From Microbacterium sp. MYb72 (GTDB taxonomy: Bacteria > Actinomycetota > Actinomycetes > Actinomycetales > Microbacteriaceae), in contig NZ_PCOT01000028.1 of the NCBI RefSeq assembly GCF_002979415.1, positions 1 to 53,771 on the forward strand: a stretch of DNA of 53,771 nt, given 5' to 3'. The notes under the pieces were generated by a model. It was not told where the DNA came from, made no database searches, and was given only the letters and a program-made list of their open reading frames with translations. The position numbers and the translations under genes are program-made. This document shows positions 1 through 8,725 of the stretch, one piece after another. Numbering within the stretch: the stretch's first letter is position 1; each line of letters opens with the position of its first letter.

Positions 1-36
1 CGGTCGTGCTGATCCGTTCAGCACGACCGGGGCCTT
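1..36 (+). terminator. Intrinsic terminator of an upstream gene outside the window
   Basis: A perfect 12-bp stem (1-12 pairs with 18-29) with a 5-nt loop is followed by a short pyrimidine-rich tail (cttcttc). It probably ends a + strand gene lying left of the window. The RidA-like gene starts 45 bases after the stem. Confidence 0.75.
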
Positions 37-73
37 CTTCGTCCCCGCCGCCCCGGCCTGACAGGATGGATCG

Positions 74-487
74 ATGACCTCTGTAGTCCAGCTGCTCCGC
101 GCCCCCGCTCTCGCCGATGCTCCGTATGCCTACGCCGCCACCGCACCCGCGGATGCGCGGCTCCTCTTCCTCGCCGGCTCCTGCCCTCTGGACGCCGACG
201 GAGCCACCGTCTCCCCCGGCGACCATGCCGCACAGGCCGCACGCTGTGTGACGAACCTCAGGGAGGCCCTGACGGCCGCAGGCGCTGAGCTCACGGACGT
301 GATCAGCACGCGCGTGCTCGTGGCCTCCACGTCTCGCTCCGACCTCGTCGCCGCCTGGGACGTCGTGCACGCCGCTTTCGGCGACCACGATGTCCCCAGC
401 ACCCTGCTGGGAGTGACCGTGCTGGGATACCCGGATCAGCTCGTCGAGATCGAGGCGGTCGCCGCGGTGAAGGACGGGCTGCTGTGA
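74..487 (+). CDS. RidA/YjgF/UK114 family protein
   Basis: The 137-aa product has the length and pattern of the Rid family, small trimeric cytosolic proteins; the RidA archetype hydrolyses reactive enamine/imine intermediates from PLP enzymes. Visible marks are a central segment with an aspartate and valine-rich strand (residues 72-84) and the C-terminal strand VEIEAVA (124-130). In deaminase-active RidA an arginine sits in a P-A-R motif just before this strand; here the matching stretch is P-S-T (108-110), so the catalytic arginine appears absent and the protein probably belongs to a non-archetype Rid subgroup. CAGGAT ends 6 bases before the ATG, a weak match to the leaderless pattern seen elsewhere in the window. 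The stop overlaps the GTG of the next gene (GTGA), so the two are probably co-translated. Confidence 0.85.
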   Translation: MTSVVQLLRAPALADAPYAYAATAPADARLLFLAGSCPLDADGATVSPGDHAAQAARCVTNLREALTAAGAELTDVISTRVLVASTSRSDLVAAWDVVHAAFGDHDVPSTLLGVTVLGYPDQLVEIEAVAAVKDGLL

Positions 488-1020
488 GTTTCCTCATCCG
501 CCTCGCCGAGTCCCGAGACTACGGTGCGACCGAACGCATCGAGGCAGTTGCGGACGCGCTCCTGATCGACCGCTTCGCCGCTCAGGACTGGCCAGGCGCC
601 ACGAGTGCGGCGGAGCGCGAGGCGGCTCCCGGCTTCGTCCTGGTCGCCGAGAACCAGGACACGGCCGAGGCGGTCGGATTCGTGCAGGTGCTGGAGATCG
701 ATGAACATGCTCACCTCGAGCAGCTCTCGGTTCTCCCGTCGTTCTCGCGTCAGGGTCTGGGACGTCGTCTGGTCCAGACGGCACTCGATGAATCGACGAA
801 GCGCGGATACGAGGAGGTCACCCTTCGCACCTACGCGGACGTCCCCTGGAACGCACCGTTCTACGCCTCCTGCGGCTTCATCGAGACGGATCCTGACACG
901 CACTTCCTGCGGTCTCTCGTCGACGTGGAGCGTGCTCTGGGACTCTTCGACCATGGTCCGCGCGTGCAGATGACGGCTCGCCTCGGCGACTGGCAGCATT
1001 CCTCGCTCGCGCGTCCGTAA
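484..1020 (+). CDS. GNAT family N-acetyltransferase
   Basis: The 178-aa protein carries a single GNAT fold. The acetyl-CoA pyrophosphate-binding loop is RQGLGRR (residues 89-95), preceded by the usual beta strand LEQLSVLP and followed by a helix. Motif B is suggested by the segment ending in FYASCGFIE, a typical GNAT C-terminal signature. The substrate cannot be told from sequence. The GTG start lies inside the GTGA overlap with the RidA-like gene, which points to a two-gene operon. Nothing suggests transfer or truncation. Confidence 0.85.
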   Translation: MSFLIRLAESRDYGATERIEAVADALLIDRFAAQDWPGATSAAEREAAPGFVLVAENQDTAEAVGFVQVLEIDEHAHLEQLSVLPSFSRQGLGRRLVQTALDESTKRGYEEVTLRTYADVPWNAPFYASCGFIETDPDTHFLRSLVDVERALGLFDHGPRVQMTARLGDWQHSSLARP

Positions 1021-1049
1021 AGTCGGCGACGTCTCGCTGGACCCCGCTC

Positions 1050-1064
1050 TAGGCTGAGGGCATG
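1050..1064 (+). promoter_or_regulatory. -10 element of a probable leaderless rhodanese transcript
   Basis: TAGGCT at 1050-1055 is followed by exactly 6 bases and then the ATG at 1062. This places the predicted transcription start on the A of the ATG, so the mRNA would be leaderless. Confidence 0.6.
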
Positions 1065-1481
1065 ATCGAACGTGCCGACTACTACGCCGCCAAGCTCGCC
1101 TACGAGACCGATGCCAGCGATGTCCACGCGGCTCGCACGGCCGGCGAGACGATCTACGTGATCGACGTCCGCTCCGATGAGGCATGGGCTCAGGGTCGTG
1201 TCGCCGGAGCCGTCCATATGCACTACAGCGAGATCGCCACCCGCGCGCCTGCCGAGATCCCCGCGGGGGCGCCCGTGGTCGTGTACTGCTGGAGCCCCGG
1301 TTGCAACGCCGGCGCCAAGGGGGCCCTCGAGTTCTCTAAGCTCGGGTACGAGGTCCGCGAGATGATCGGCGGATTCGAGTACTGGGTGCGAGAGGGCTAC
1401 CCCATCGAAGACGCAGACGGAGTCCATCGGCGTCCCGTCGACCCGCTCACGGGAATCGCGCGCGTACGCACTCGAGCCTGA
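1062..1481 (+). CDS. Rhodanese-like domain protein
   Basis: This 139-aa protein is a single rhodanese (sulfurtransferase) domain. It shows the N-terminal CH2A-like motif VIDVRSDEAWAQG (about 33-45), the conserved VAGAVHM turn (47-53) and the active-site loop beginning at Cys76 (CWSPGC). The loop differs from the classic CRxGxR form and carries a second cysteine at 81, so the sulfur acceptor cannot be predicted. The C-terminal GGFEYW motif (103-108) is typical. The gene stands alone between the GNAT gene and a strong bidirectional terminator, with its own promoter-like TAGGCT directly before the ATG. Confidence 0.9.
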   Translation: MIERADYYAAKLAYETDASDVHAARTAGETIYVIDVRSDEAWAQGRVAGAVHMHYSEIATRAPAEIPAGAPVVVYCWSPGCNAGAKGALEFSKLGYEVREMIGGFEYWVREGYPIEDADGVHRRPVDPLTGIARVRTRA

Positions 1482-1501
1482 CGCGCGAGGGACATACCCC
1501 G

Positions 1502-1549
1502 CACATGCGGAAGGCCCCCGGAGATGTCTCCGGGGGCCTTCCGCATGTG
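1502..1549. terminator. Long bidirectional terminator
   Basis: A perfect 23-bp inverted repeat (1502-1524 with 1527-1549) has only two bases (TG) between its arms. It lies between the convergent rhodanese (+) and ctaF (-) genes and can end both transcripts. It has no clear U-run; the GC-rich stem is followed by mixed sequence. Confidence 0.85.
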
Positions 1550-1551
1550 GA

Positions 1552-1986
1552 TCAGCGGGCGAAGTTGCCGCGGTAGTACTCGTAGACCCATCCGACGATC
1601 GCGACCACGAAGATCGCGAGACCGATCGGGAGCAGGAAGTGCCCGACGGCGAGGCCGACGACGAACACAGCGGCGGAAGCCGCGAGAACCAGCGGCCACC
1701 AGGACCACGGGCTGAACTCGCCGAGCTCGGGATCGCCGTCGTCGATGTCGGCCGTCAGGATGTCTTCGGGCAGCTCGCCCTGCTGTGCGTGGTGCGTGCG
1801 GTCGAGGTAGAACGCGACCATCGCGCCCATGAACGCCGCGAAGAACAGGGCGACCGTGCCGACCCACTCGATGCGCTCGGCGAAGTTGTCCGACGGCGTG
1901 GCCAGGATGTGCCAGCCCGTGTAGATCACGCCGATGAGGGCGAAGAACGCGGTGAGGACCCACCAGAGGATGACGTTGTCGCGCAT
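1552..1986 (-). CDS. ctaF: Cytochrome c oxidase subunit 4, actinobacterial CtaF type
   Basis: The 144-aa integral membrane protein matches the actinobacterial cytochrome aa3 oxidase subunit IV family. Hydrophobic segments lie at about 4-28, 41-61 and 95-138, the last long enough for two helices, with an acidic loop (EDILTADIDDGD) between. It is an accessory subunit of the aa3 oxidase in the respiratory supercomplex. It starts 3 bases after the ctaD stop, so it is the last gene of a ctaC-ctaD-ctaF operon that ends at the 1502-1549 terminator. CtaE and the bc1 genes are not in the window. Confidence 0.93.
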   Translation of the reverse strand: MRDNVILWWVLTAFFALIGVIYTGWHILATPSDNFAERIEWVGTVALFFAAFMGAMVAFYLDRTHHAQQGELPEDILTADIDDGDPELGEFSPWSWWPLVLAASAAVFVVGLAVGHFLLPIGLAIFVVAIVGWVYEYYRGNFAR

Positions 1987-1989
1987 GGC

Positions 1990-3720
1990 TCAGTGCACCT
2001 CTCGCTCGCCGGCCGCGACCGGGAAGTCGGCCGCCTCCGGGTGGTTCAGGTCGAACGCGGGACGCTCGCTGCGGATGCGCGGGATCGACGTGAAGTTGTG
2101 GCGCGGCGGCGGGCAGGAGGTCGCCCACTCGAGCGATCCGCCGTAGCCCCACGGGTCGTTGACCGTGACCTTGGGCGCCTTGCGTGCCGTGATCCAGACG
2201 TTCAGGAAGAACGGCAGCATCGAAGCGCCGAGGATGATCGCACCGATCGTCGAGACCTGGTTCTGCCACGTCCAGTTGTCGTACGACGAGTAGTCGGCAT
2301 AACGACGCGGCATGCCGTCGACGCCCAGCCAGTGCTGGATGAGGAACGTCATGTGGAAGCCGATGAACAGCATCCAGAAGTGGATGTAGCCGAGGCGCTC
2401 GTTGAGCATCCGGCCGGTCCACTTCGGCCACCAGAAGTAGAAGCCGGCGAACATCGCGAAGACGACGGTGCCGAAGACGACGTAGTGGAAGTGAGCGACC
2501 ACGAAGTACGAGTCGGAGAGGGCGAAGTCCAGCGGCGGAGCCGCGAGGATGACACCGGTCAGACCACCGAAGACGAACGAGACGAGGAAGCCGAGGGCGA
2601 AGACCATCGGGGTCTCGAAGGTCACCGAGCCGCGCCACAGCGTGCCGATCCAGTTGAAGATCTTCACACCGGTCGGGACCGCGATGAGCATGGTCATGAC
2701 GGCGAAGAACGGCAGGAGCACGGAGCCTGTGACGTACATGTGGTGCGCCCACACCGCCACGGACAGCGCCGCGATCGCGATGGTCGCGTAGACGAGGGTC
2801 TTGTATCCGAAGATCGGCTTGCGGCTGAACACCGGGAAGATCTCGGAGACGATGCCGAAGAACGGCAGCGCGATGATGTACACCTCAGGGTGCCCGAAGA
2901 ACCAGAACAGGTGCTGCCAGAGCAGGACACCGCCGTTGGCCGGGTCGTAGATGTGCGCACCGAGGACGCGGTCGGCTCCTGCGGCGAAGATCGCCGCGGC
3001 GAGCACGGGGAACGCCATCAGGATCAGGAGGCTCGTGATGAGCGTGTTCCACGAGAAGATCGGCATGCGCCACATGGTCATACCGGGGGCGCGCATCGTG
3101 ATGATCGTCGTGATGAAGTTCACTGCACCGAGGATCGTGCCGAAACCGGAGATGCCGAGTCCCAGCATCCAGAGGTTTCCACCCGCACCCGGCGAGAAGG
3201 AGGCGCTCGCGAGCGGCTGATAGGCGAACCAGCCGAACGAGGCCGCACCCTGCGGGGTGAGGAAGCCGGCGACGGCGATCGTCGAGCCGAACAGGAAGAG
3301 CCAGAAGGCGAAGGCGTTCAGACGCGGGAACGCGACGTCGGGGGCGCCGATCTGCAGCGGCAGGATCGCGTTCGCGAAGCCGGCGAAGAGCGGCGTCGCG
3401 AACATCAGCAGCATGATCGTGCCGTGCATCGTGAACAGCTGGTTGTACTGCTCCTTCGTCGGGATGATCTGCATGCCCGGCGCGAACAGCTCGGCGCGGA
3501 TGACGAGAGCCATCACGCCGCCGAGGAGGAAGAACAGCACGGAGGCGATGAGGTACATGTACCCGATCGTCTTGTGGTCAGTGGAGGTGATCCACTTGAC
3601 GACGATGTTGCCCTTCTGCTCGACGCGCGAGGAACTCATCAGAGCAGCCTGACGCGCGGGAACAGCAGTCGGACGGGAGCGAGGAGCCTCGTCGGTGCGG
3701 GGTGCTTCAGTGGTCGACAT
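1990..3720 (-). CDS. ctaD: Cytochrome c oxidase subunit I
   Basis: The 576-aa protein is the catalytic haem-copper subunit of the aa3 terminal oxidase in the cytoplasmic membrane, reducing O2 to water and pumping protons. It shows the signatures [10 protein letters not shown] (CuB histidine and the cross-linked tyrosine), AHHMYVTG (two further CuB histidines) and AHFHYV (haem ligands), spread over about twelve hydrophobic helices. The N-terminal ~35 residues are a Pro/Arg/Ala-rich cytoplasmic extension and the C-terminal ~70 residues a hydrophilic tail, both usual in actinobacteria. A GGAG ribosome site lies just before the ATG, 3 bases after the ctaC stop. Confidence 0.97.
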   Translation of the reverse strand: MSTTEAPRTDEAPRSRPTAVPARQAALMSSSRVEQKGNIVVKWITSTDHKTIGYMYLIASVLFFLLGGVMALVIRAELFAPGMQIIPTKEQYNQLFTMHGTIMLLMFATPLFAGFANAILPLQIGAPDVAFPRLNAFAFWLFLFGSTIAVAGFLTPQGAASFGWFAYQPLASASFSPGAGGNLWMLGLGISGFGTILGAVNFITTIITMRAPGMTMWRMPIFSWNTLITSLLILMAFPVLAAAIFAAGADRVLGAHIYDPANGGVLLWQHLFWFFGHPEVYIIALPFFGIVSEIFPVFSRKPIFGYKTLVYATIAIAALSVAVWAHHMYVTGSVLLPFFAVMTMLIAVPTGVKIFNWIGTLWRGSVTFETPMVFALGFLVSFVFGGLTGVILAAPPLDFALSDSYFVVAHFHYVVFGTVVFAMFAGFYFWWPKWTGRMLNERLGYIHFWMLFIGFHMTFLIQHWLGVDGMPRRYADYSSYDNWTWQNQVSTIGAIILGASMLPFFLNVWITARKAPKVTVNDPWGYGGSLEWATSCPPPRHNFTSIPRIRSERPAFDLNHPEAADFPVAAGEREVH

Positions 3721-3723
3721 GGC

Positions 3724-4626
3724 TTACTCCTCTCCTTCCTCGGTGCCGGTCGCGCCGGTCTTTCCGGGATAGTTCGACAGGCGATCGTAGGCTTCGGTGA
3801 TGTCGCCCGTGTTGCCCTCTTCCTTGAGGGACTCGAGGTAGGCCTCGTAGTCCGCCTGGGAGACGACCTTGACGTTGAAGACCATCATCGAGTGGTACTC
3901 GCCGCAGAGCTCTGCGCACTTGCCGTCGTACTCGCCGATGCGGGTCGGGATGAAGGACCAGGAGTTGTCCCTCCCGATGAACATGTCCTTCTTGTAGAGG
4001 AAGTCGATGATCCAGAAGGAGTGGATGACGTCGCGCGACTGGAGGTTGATCGTGACCTTCTGGTCGACCGGGAGCACCAGGGTCGGCAGCGTCGAGCGGT
4101 CGATGTTGCCCTCGGCGTCGGGCTGGGCCTGGATGCCCATGGTCCAGACGGCGTCGGAGTTGTCCTCCTTCTCGCCGTCGTACTGGAAGTCCCACGCCCA
4201 CTGCTTGGCGATCGCCGTGATCTCGACGTCGGGGTTGTCCCACTTCGTCTCGATCTCGGTCTGGTCACGAGCGGTGAAGAAGAACATGCCCAGGACGAGG
4301 ATGAGCGGCACGATCGTGTAGAAGATCTCGATCGGCATGTTGTACCGCATCTGCACCGGCAGACCCGTCTGGCCCTTGCGGCGACGGTAGGCGATCGCGG
4401 CCCAAGCCATCAGGCCCCAGGTGATCACGCCGACGGCGAGCAGGACGATCCAGGAGTTGACCCAGAGAGACGACACGCGCTCGGTCTGGTTGGTGGCCGC
4501 AGGCTCACCCTCCACGAAGCCCGGCAGGTAGCCGTTCAGCTCGGTGGTGGTACATCCCGCCAGGATCACGGCTGCCACGACTCCCACGGGGAGTGCGGCC
4601 CAACGAAGGCGGCGTTTCGAGGGCAC
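3724..4626 (-). CDS. ctaC: Cytochrome c oxidase subunit II (lipoprotein)
   Basis: Subunit II accepts electrons from cytochrome c at the binuclear CuA centre outside the membrane. I chose the GTG at 4626 (300 aa): a GAAAGG site lies about 7 bases upstream and it gives a compact lipoprotein signal ending in ILAGC, with lipidated Cys25. Two transmembrane helices follow, then a cupredoxin domain ending with the CuA motif CAELCGEYHSMM, where both cysteines, the histidine and the methionine are present. A TAGACT -10 element at 4662-4667 predicts a 5' leader of roughly 30 bases. It is the first gene of the ctaCDF operon. A longer ATG-started form (from 4662) would bury the signal peptide and overlap the promoter. 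Confidence 0.95.
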   Translation of the reverse strand: MPSKRRLRWAALPVGVVAAVILAGCTTTELNGYLPGFVEGEPAATNQTERVSSLWVNSWIVLLAVGVITWGLMAWAAIAYRRRKGQTGLPVQMRYNMPIEIFYTIVPLILVLGMFFFTARDQTEIETKWDNPDVEITAIAKQWAWDFQYDGEKEDNSDAVWTMGIQAQPDAEGNIDRSTLPTLVLPVDQKVTINLQSRDVIHSFWIIDFLYKKDMFIGRDNSWSFIPTRIGEYDGKCAELCGEYHSMMVFNVKVVSQADYEAYLESLKEEGNTGDITEAYDRLSNYPGKTGATGTEEGEE

Positions 4627-4723
4627 GATGCACCTTTCAGATTGCGGACAGGGCACACCCAAGTCTAGGGCAACCTCACACCTGATTCATGCCAACCACG
4701 CAGGTTGACCGAGGCCCATCGGG

Positions 4724-5089
4724 TCAGTGGAAGCTGTCGCCGCAGGCGCAGCTGCCCGCCGCGTTGGGGTTGTCGATCGTGAAGCCCTGCTCCGAGATCG
4801 TGTCCTTGAAGTCGATCGACGCGCCGTCCAGATAGGGCACGCTCATGTTGTCGATGATGACCTCGACGCCGTCGAAGTCGACGGTCTCGTCGCCCTCGAG
4901 ATAGCGCTCGTCGAAGTAGAGCTGGTAGATCAGGCCCGAGCATCCGCCCGGCTGGACGGCGACGCGCAGACGCAGGTCGTCGCGGCCCTCCTGCTCGAGA
5001 AGGTTCTTCACCTTGGTCGCCGCGGCGTCGGTGAGGCTCACGCCGTGTGCGCGGGTGGTGTCTGCTGCTGTCAGGGTGGTGTCGCTCAT
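4724..5089 (-). CDS. erpA: A-type iron-sulfur carrier, ErpA/IscA/SufA family
   Basis: The 121-aa protein has the three cysteines of the HesB/IscA fold: Cys50 in GGCSG, and Cys114 and Cys116 in the C-terminal SCACG. These hold an Fe-S cluster for transfer to target proteins such as respiratory enzymes. The ATG at 5089 is preceded by AAGGAG at good spacing; an upstream ATG in frame has no such site. A TAAAAT -10-like element lies at 5133-5138. It sits between the dipeptidase gene and ctaC on the same strand, so an Fe-S carrier next to respiratory genes makes sense. The exact subfamily name (ErpA against IscA) is inferred. Confidence 0.88.
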   Translation of the reverse strand: MSDTTLTAADTTRAHGVSLTDAAATKVKNLLEQEGRDDLRLRVAVQPGGCSGLIYQLYFDERYLEGDETVDFDGVEVIIDNMSVPYLDGASIDFKDTISEQGFTIDNPNAAGSCACGDSFH

Positions 5090-5138
5090 GTCGCTCCTTG
5101 TGACGGGCGCCGCTCGCACGGCAGGTGCTTCGATTTTA

Positions 5139-5159
5139 CCCTCCGGCGTGTCCGGAGGG
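5139..5159 (-). terminator. Hairpin downstream of the dipeptidase gene
   Basis: An 8-bp perfect stem (5139-5146 with 5152-5159) with a 5-nt loop lies just past the dipeptidase stop on the - strand. No U-run follows, so it could be a weak terminator or an attenuating hairpin before erpA. Confidence 0.5.
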
Positions 5160-5164
5160 GCGGT

Positions 5165-6568
5165 TCAGAGGGTGATCTCGTTCATCCGCGACAGCATCAG
5201 CGCCTCGGTGGCGACCGCGTGGCGGAACGTGTCGAGGTGCAGGGACTCGTTGGGGCTGTGCGCGCGGGAGTGCGGGTCCTCGACCCCGGTGACCAGGATC
5301 TGCGCGGCGGGGAACTCCCGGACGAGATCGGCGATGAACGGGATCGAGCCTCCGACGCCGAGGTCGACGGGCGGAACGCCGTAGCCGTCGCGCATCGCGT
5401 CGCGGGTGAGCGAGACGGCCCAGCCGCTGGTGTCGACGAGGAATCCGTTGCCGAGATCGACGTCGGAGAAGGTCAGCTCTGCGCCGTACGGGGCGTGCGC
5501 ACGGAGGTGCTCCTCGAGCGCACGGTAGGCCTCCTCGCCCGTCTGCCCGGGAGCCACGCGAGCGCTGATCACGACGGTGACCTCGGGGAGAAGGGTGTTG
5601 GATGCCGCGGCGACACTCGTCGCATCGATGCCGATCACCGTGACGGACGGCTTGTTCCAGATCCGGCTGAGGATGGTGCCTTCGCCGATCGGCGAGGTGC
5701 CGGGCAGGAGTCCTGCCTCATCGCGCAGCGTCCCCTCGGTGTACTCGGGCGTGTCGGCATTCCTGGAGGTCATCCCGGCGACGGCGACGGAGCCGTCCTC
5801 GTTCCAGAGCGTCGCGAGCAGGCGGACGGTCGCCATCATCGCGTCGGGCACCGCTCCCCCGAACATCCCGGAGTGCGATGCGTGGTCGAGCGTGCGGACG
5901 CGCATCGTGAAGCGGGCGTTGCCCCGGAGTGAGACCGTCAGTCCGGGGGTGACCGAGTCCCAGTTGCCCGAGTCCGCGACGACGATAGCGTCGGCCCGCA
6001 GGGCCTCCTTGTTGTCGGAGAGGAACTGCGCGAAGGAGCGGGAGCCGTACTCCTCCTCCCCCTCGATGAACATCGCGATACCGAGCTCGAGGTCGTCTCC
6101 GAGCACCTCGGCGACCGCGCGGATCGATGCGATGTGCGCCATGATCCCGGCCTTGTCGTCCGCGGCGCCGCGACCGTAGAGCCGTCCGTCGCGGACGGTC
6201 GGCTCGAAAGGCGGAGTCTCCCACAGCGCGTCGTCCCCCGGGGGCTGCACGTCGTGGTGGGCGTAGAGCAGGATCGTCGGCTTGCCGCCGCGCGCCGCGC
6301 GCGTCGCGAGGACCGCGGGCTGCCCGTGCTCGTCCGTTCCCGGGATCGCCGCTCGGAGCACCCGCACCTCGTCGAAGACTCCGGTCGCCGTCGCCAGCGC
6401 CGCGACGGCGTCCGCGCTGCGCTCGAGCTGGGACTGGTCGAACGCCGGCCACGCCATTCCGGGGATGCGCACCAGGTGCCCGAGATCGCTGAGAGCCGCC
6501 GGAATGCCGGTGGCCACCGCGTCGAGGATCGTCGAGTCGTTATCACGGGGAGGAACGGGAGAGGTCAT
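5165..6568 (-). CDS. M20 family metallopeptidase / dipeptidase
   Basis: The 467-aa protein is a cytosolic zinc peptidase of the M20 (ArgE/DapE/carnosinase-like) family. Seen: the first metal motif AHHDVQP (about 103-109), the bridging aspartate in GRGAADDKAG (132-141), the catalytic glutamate in EGEEEYGS (169-176) and a C-terminal histidine in the segment DPHSRAH. A lid/dimerisation domain lies between the two metal halves. It most likely cleaves dipeptides; the exact substrate is unknown. I chose the ATG at 6568, not an upstream start, because TAAGAT at 6576-6581 is spaced 7 bases from it, fitting a leaderless start, and because the longer form would read through the divergent DUF3043 gene. 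Confidence 0.9.
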   Translation of the reverse strand: MTSPVPPRDNDSTILDAVATGIPAALSDLGHLVRIPGMAWPAFDQSQLERSADAVAALATATGVFDEVRVLRAAIPGTDEHGQPAVLATRAARGGKPTILLYAHHDVQPPGDDALWETPPFEPTVRDGRLYGRGAADDKAGIMAHIASIRAVAEVLGDDLELGIAMFIEGEEEYGSRSFAQFLSDNKEALRADAIVVADSGNWDSVTPGLTVSLRGNARFTMRVRTLDHASHSGMFGGAVPDAMMATVRLLATLWNEDGSVAVAGMTSRNADTPEYTEGTLRDEAGLLPGTSPIGEGTILSRIWNKPSVTVIGIDATSVAAASNTLLPEVTVVISARVAPGQTGEEAYRALEEHLRAHAPYGAELTFSDVDLGNGFLVDTSGWAVSLTRDAMRDGYGVPPVDLGVGGSIPFIADLVREFPAAQILVTGVEDPHSRAHSPNESLHLDTFRHAVATEALMLSRMNEITL

Positions 6569-6581
6569 GCGAGTAATCTTA
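6566..6581 (-). promoter_or_regulatory. -10 element of a probable leaderless dipeptidase transcript
   Basis: TAAGAT (reading the - strand, 6581 to 6576) is followed by 7 bases and the ATG at 6568. No purine-rich ribosome site is present. Confidence 0.5.
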
Positions 6582-6614
6582 AGGTGATCCACCGCAAGCG
6601 AACCGAGGAACCTC

Positions 6615-7184
6615 GTGCCCAACAACCCCGCCTCCCCTTCGACGAACGACGACGCCCCCGAGACGCCTGCCGTCGGCAAGGGACGCGCGACGCCGACCCG
6701 CGCGGAGCAGGAGGCGGCTCGACGCCGCCCCCTCGTCGCGAACACCAAGGAGGCCAGGGCCGCTGCCCGCGCCGACCTCAACGAGCGCCGCAACCGCGCT
6801 CAGGCCGGGCTGGCCGCCGGCGAGGAGAAGTACCTCCCCGCTCGCGACAAGGGCCCGCAGCGCCGCTGGGTGCGCGACTACGTGGACGCCGGTTGGCACC
6901 CCGCCGAGTTCGTGATGGGCATCATGGTGCTGGTCATCGTCGCCTCGCTCATCCCCGTCACCGCCATCGCCTACTGGGCGTACCTCGTCATGATGGGGTA
7001 CATCGTGCTCGCGATCGGCGGGATGGTCCTGCTCGGCATCCGCGTGAAGAGCAAGGCGGCGGCGAAGTTCGGCAAGGACCGCCTCGAGCGCGGTCTTGGC
7101 TGGTACGCCGCGATGCGATCGCTGCAGATGCGCTTCATGCGCCTGCCGAAGCCGCAGGTCAAGCGCGGCGACTACCCCGCCTGA
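6615..7184 (+). CDS. DUF3043 family membrane protein
   Basis: The 189-aa protein matches the actinobacterial DUF3043 family, of unknown function. The first ~90 residues are hydrophilic and rich in Ala, Arg and Glu, probably a cytoplasmic charged region. Two transmembrane helices follow at about 99-119 and 122-142, then a basic tail ending QVKRGDYPA. The GTG start is preceded by GAGGAA. It is divergent from the dipeptidase and convergent with pyrD, whose stop lies 9 bases away, with no room for a terminator between them. Confidence 0.85.
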   Translation: MPNNPASPSTNDDAPETPAVGKGRATPTRAEQEAARRRPLVANTKEARAAARADLNERRNRAQAGLAAGEEKYLPARDKGPQRRWVRDYVDAGWHPAEFVMGIMVLVIVASLIPVTAIAYWAYLVMMGYIVLAIGGMVLLGIRVKSKAAAKFGKDRLERGLGWYAAMRSLQMRFMRLPKPQVKRGDYPA

Positions 7185-7193
7185 CCCGCCGGC

Positions 7194-8231
7194 TCAGCGG
7201 GCTCGACGCCGGAGGGCGATGAGCCCGCGGTTGATCTCGCGACCCCAGAAGGGCCCTCGGTAGAGGAACGCCGTGTAACCCTGAACCAGAGTCGCCCCGG
7301 CATCCAGACGCTCCTGCACGTCGGAGGGGGTCTCCGCTCCCCCGACCGCGATCACGCAGAAGTCCTCGGGCACGGCATCGCGCACGAGCCGCAGCACCTG
7401 CAGCGACCGCTCCTTCAGCGGCGCTCCGGAGAGCCCGCCCGCACCGGCCGCCTCGACCACGGCGGCATCCGTCAGCAGTCCTTCACGGGAGATCGTCGTG
7501 TTGTGCGCGATTATCCCCGCGAGACCCTCGTCCACCGCGAGCTGCGCGATCGCCGTGATCTCGTCGTCGGGGAGGTCGGGGGCGATCTTCACCAGGAGAG
7601 GTGTGCTGCCTGATGCCGCTTTCACCGCGCGGAGCAGCGGCGCGAGGGTCTCGACCGCCTGAAGTCCGCGCAGGCCGGGGGTGTTCGGCGACGAGACGTT
7701 CACCGCGAGGTAGTCGGCGAGGGGGGCGAGACGCGTAGCCGATGCGACGTAGTCGGCGGTGGCGTTCTCCACCTCGACGACGCGGCTCTTGCCGATGTTC
7801 ACGCCGATCACCGTGTCAGGCGCGCCGCGTCGCAGCGTCGCGAGTCGGCGAGCGGCGGCATCCGCTCCCTCGTTGTTGAATCCCATGCGGTTGATGACAG
7901 CTCGGTCGGCGATCAGACGGAACAGCCGCGGCTTCGGGTTGCCGTCCTGCGGGATCGCCGTGACGGTTCCGACCTCGACGTGTCCGAAGCCGAGCGCTGC
8001 CAGGCCGCGCACTCCCACCGCGTTCTTGTCGAAGCCGGCGGCGATCCCGAACGGCGAGGGGAAGGTCAGACCCAGCGCCTCGACCGAGAGCGACGGATCG
8101 GGCCGGGTGACCGCACGGGTCGCCCAGGAGAAGGGCGGTACGCCGAGCACGCGGATCACCGCCATGCCTGCGTGGTGGGCGAACTCGGGATCGAAGCGCG
8201 AGAGGACAGCGCGGAAGAGCAGCGGATACAT
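7194..8231 (-). CDS. pyrD: Dihydroorotate dehydrogenase (quinone), class 2
   Basis: This is the fourth step of pyrimidine synthesis: dihydroorotate to orotate, with FMN and the quinone pool as acceptor, at the inner face of the membrane. The 345-aa length and hydrophobic N-terminal helix pair (MYPLLFRAVLSRFDPE) mark the membrane-bound class 2. FMN and substrate motifs are visible: FGIAAGFDKNAVG, NRMGFNNEGAD, VNVSSPNTPGLR, KIAPDL, HNTTISR and the C-terminal GGLSGAPL. The start could be the GTG at 8234, but the ATG at 8231 is spaced 7 bases from TAATCT (8239-8244), which favours a leaderless ATG start. It is not in a pyr operon here. Confidence 0.96.
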   Translation of the reverse strand: MYPLLFRAVLSRFDPEFAHHAGMAVIRVLGVPPFSWATRAVTRPDPSLSVEALGLTFPSPFGIAAGFDKNAVGVRGLAALGFGHVEVGTVTAIPQDGNPKPRLFRLIADRAVINRMGFNNEGADAAARRLATLRRGAPDTVIGVNIGKSRVVEVENATADYVASATRLAPLADYLAVNVSSPNTPGLRGLQAVETLAPLLRAVKAASGSTPLLVKIAPDLPDDEITAIAQLAVDEGLAGIIAHNTTISREGLLTDAAVVEAAGAGGLSGAPLKERSLQVLRLVRDAVPEDFCVIAVGGAETPSDVQERLDAGATLVQGYTAFLYRGPFWGREINRGLIALRRRAR

Positions 8232-8244
8232 CACTGCCAGATTA
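8229..8244 (-). promoter_or_regulatory. -10 element of a probable leaderless pyrD transcript
   Basis: TAATCT (8244 to 8239 on the - strand), then 7 bases, then the ATG at 8231. Confidence 0.5.
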
Positions 8245-8260
8245 CCGCGCGGCGCCGTGC

Positions 8261-8713
8261 CTACTCGGCGTGATCGGCCCGGAGGTCGCTGATTGCGCTC
8301 TCGAAGTCCTCGAGAGAGTCGAATGCCTGATAGACGCTCGCGAAGCGCAGATAGGCGACTTCGTCCAGATCACGGAGCGGACCGAGGATCGCCAGTCCGA
8401 TCTCGTTCGCGTCGAGCTGGGACACTCCGGTCTGACGCACGGCCTCCTCGACGCGCTGCGCGAGGATCGCCAGGTCGGCTTCGGTCACGGGACGCCCCTG
8501 ACACGCCTTGCGGACGCCGAGGATCACTTTGTCGCGACTGAACGGCTCCATCACACCCGAACGCTTGATCACGTTCAGGCTCGCCGTCTCGGTGGTCGTG
8601 AAGCGGCCGCCGCACTCGGGGCACTGACGACGACGACGGATGGAGAGTCCGTCATCGCTCGTGCGGGAGTCGATCACGCGCGAGTCTGGGTGACGGCAGA
8701 AGGGGCAATGCAC
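8261..8713 (-). CDS. nrdR: Transcriptional repressor NrdR
   Basis: NrdR represses ribonucleotide reductase genes by binding NrdR boxes in an ATP/dATP-dependent way. The 150-aa protein is full length: a zinc ribbon with Cys3, Cys6, Cys31 and Cys34 (MHCPFC...CPECGG), then an ATP-cone domain from about residue 46 to 136 starting VIKRSG. It starts with GTG, and TAGGAT at 8720-8725 sits exactly 6 bases upstream, so it can be made from its own leaderless transcript even though hisD lies only 9 bases upstream. No nrd genes are in the window. Confidence 0.96.
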   Translation of the reverse strand: MHCPFCRHPDSRVIDSRTSDDGLSIRRRRQCPECGGRFTTTETASLNVIKRSGVMEPFSRDKVILGVRKACQGRPVTEADLAILAQRVEEAVRQTGVSQLDANEIGLAILGPLRDLDEVAYLRFASVYQAFDSLEDFESAISDLRADHAE

Positions 8714-8725
8714 CTGAAGATCCTA
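8711..8725 (-). promoter_or_regulatory. -10 element of a probable leaderless nrdR transcript inside the hisD-nrdR junction
   Basis: TAGGAT (8725 to 8720 on the - strand), then 6 bases, then the GTG at 8713. The element overlaps the last codons of hisD. Confidence 0.55.

Noticed and set aside
1639..4668. Open frame of about 1000 codons on the + strand
   Set aside because: Antisense of ctaF, ctaD and ctaC, with no domain; the opposite strand has clear oxidase motifs.
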